Assembly: GCA_021806765.1 (NCBI GenBank) | Contig: JAJZQR010000066.1 | Location: 1 to 22,339 of the forward strand | Source of the DNA: Chloroflexota bacterium | GTDB taxonomy: Bacteria; Chloroflexota; UBA6077 | Length of the DNA: 22,339 bases | Direction: 5' to 3' | Part shown: positions 22,328 to 22,339 of the stretch, in pieces | How the letters are laid out: the number at the start of each line of letters is the position of its first letter | Position numbering within the stretch: the stretch's first letter is position 1 | The notes under the pieces: model-generated | What the model saw: the letters and a program-made list of their open reading frames with translations, nothing else | Databases searched by the model: none | Told to the model about the DNA's origin: nothing | Made by a program: the position numbers and the translations under genes

Positions 22328-22339
22328 CCACGCAGGTGC

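Noticed and set aside
1..22339. CRISPR arrays, tRNA or rRNA genes, intact insertion sequences, prophage genes
   Set aside because: I looked for regular direct repeats, tRNA-like ends and transposase motifs on both strands and found none I can support.

Overview
This is a GC-rich bacterial window (about 60% GC or more by eye) with ordinary Shine-Dalgarno sites, several GTG and TTG starts, and tight operons with ATGA overlaps. Near-perfect palindromes sit in many intergenic gaps. The four-subunit (gamma-delta-alpha-beta) 2-oxoacid:ferredoxin oxidoreductase, formate-THF ligase, GlcDEF dehydrogenase, TRAP transporter and 'GTAGGGGCG'/'GTAGAGACGCGAC' palindromes would fit a Chloroflexota-like or other anaerobic/facultative lineage. 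That placement is inference; no rRNA or marker gene is present.

From 1 to about 19,780 every gene is on the minus strand. Reading in the direction of transcription (right to left): an IclR regulator overlaps a standalone 10-formyl-THF hydrolase-like protein, followed by porG-porD-porA-porB. After a hairpin gap come glcD-glcE-glcF, a flavin/iron-sulfur 2-hydroxyacid dehydrogenase. Next are fhs with its own promoter, a TRAP dicarboxylate-type transporter (dctP-dctQ-dctM), and two tandem paralogous lactate/glycolate permeases (lctP family). Each permease is preceded by an unusually long untranslated leader. From 19,898 to 22,222 the plus strand carries a thiamine unit: promoter, TPP riboswitch, terminator, a run of repeats, a ThiE/TenI-family gene, thiG and thiS.

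The genes suggest a pathway. A C2-C3 hydroxyacid (lactate or glycolate) enters through the LctP permeases, and perhaps a related acid through the TRAP system. GlcDEF oxidises it to a 2-oxoacid (pyruvate or glyoxylate), and Por converts a 2-oxoacid to acyl-CoA, CO2 and reduced ferredoxin. Fhs and the formyl-THF hydrolase exchange formate with the folate C1 pool. IclR heads the unit and probably controls it. Por is TPP-dependent, so the adjacent, divergently transcribed thiamine operon may be functionally linked.

The least explained part is the pair of leaders before the two permeases (about 610 and 800 nt). They are homologous to each other, match no riboswitch class I recognise, and contain small hairpins with base-pair-preserving differences between copies. 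This is the best candidate for an undescribed element in the window.
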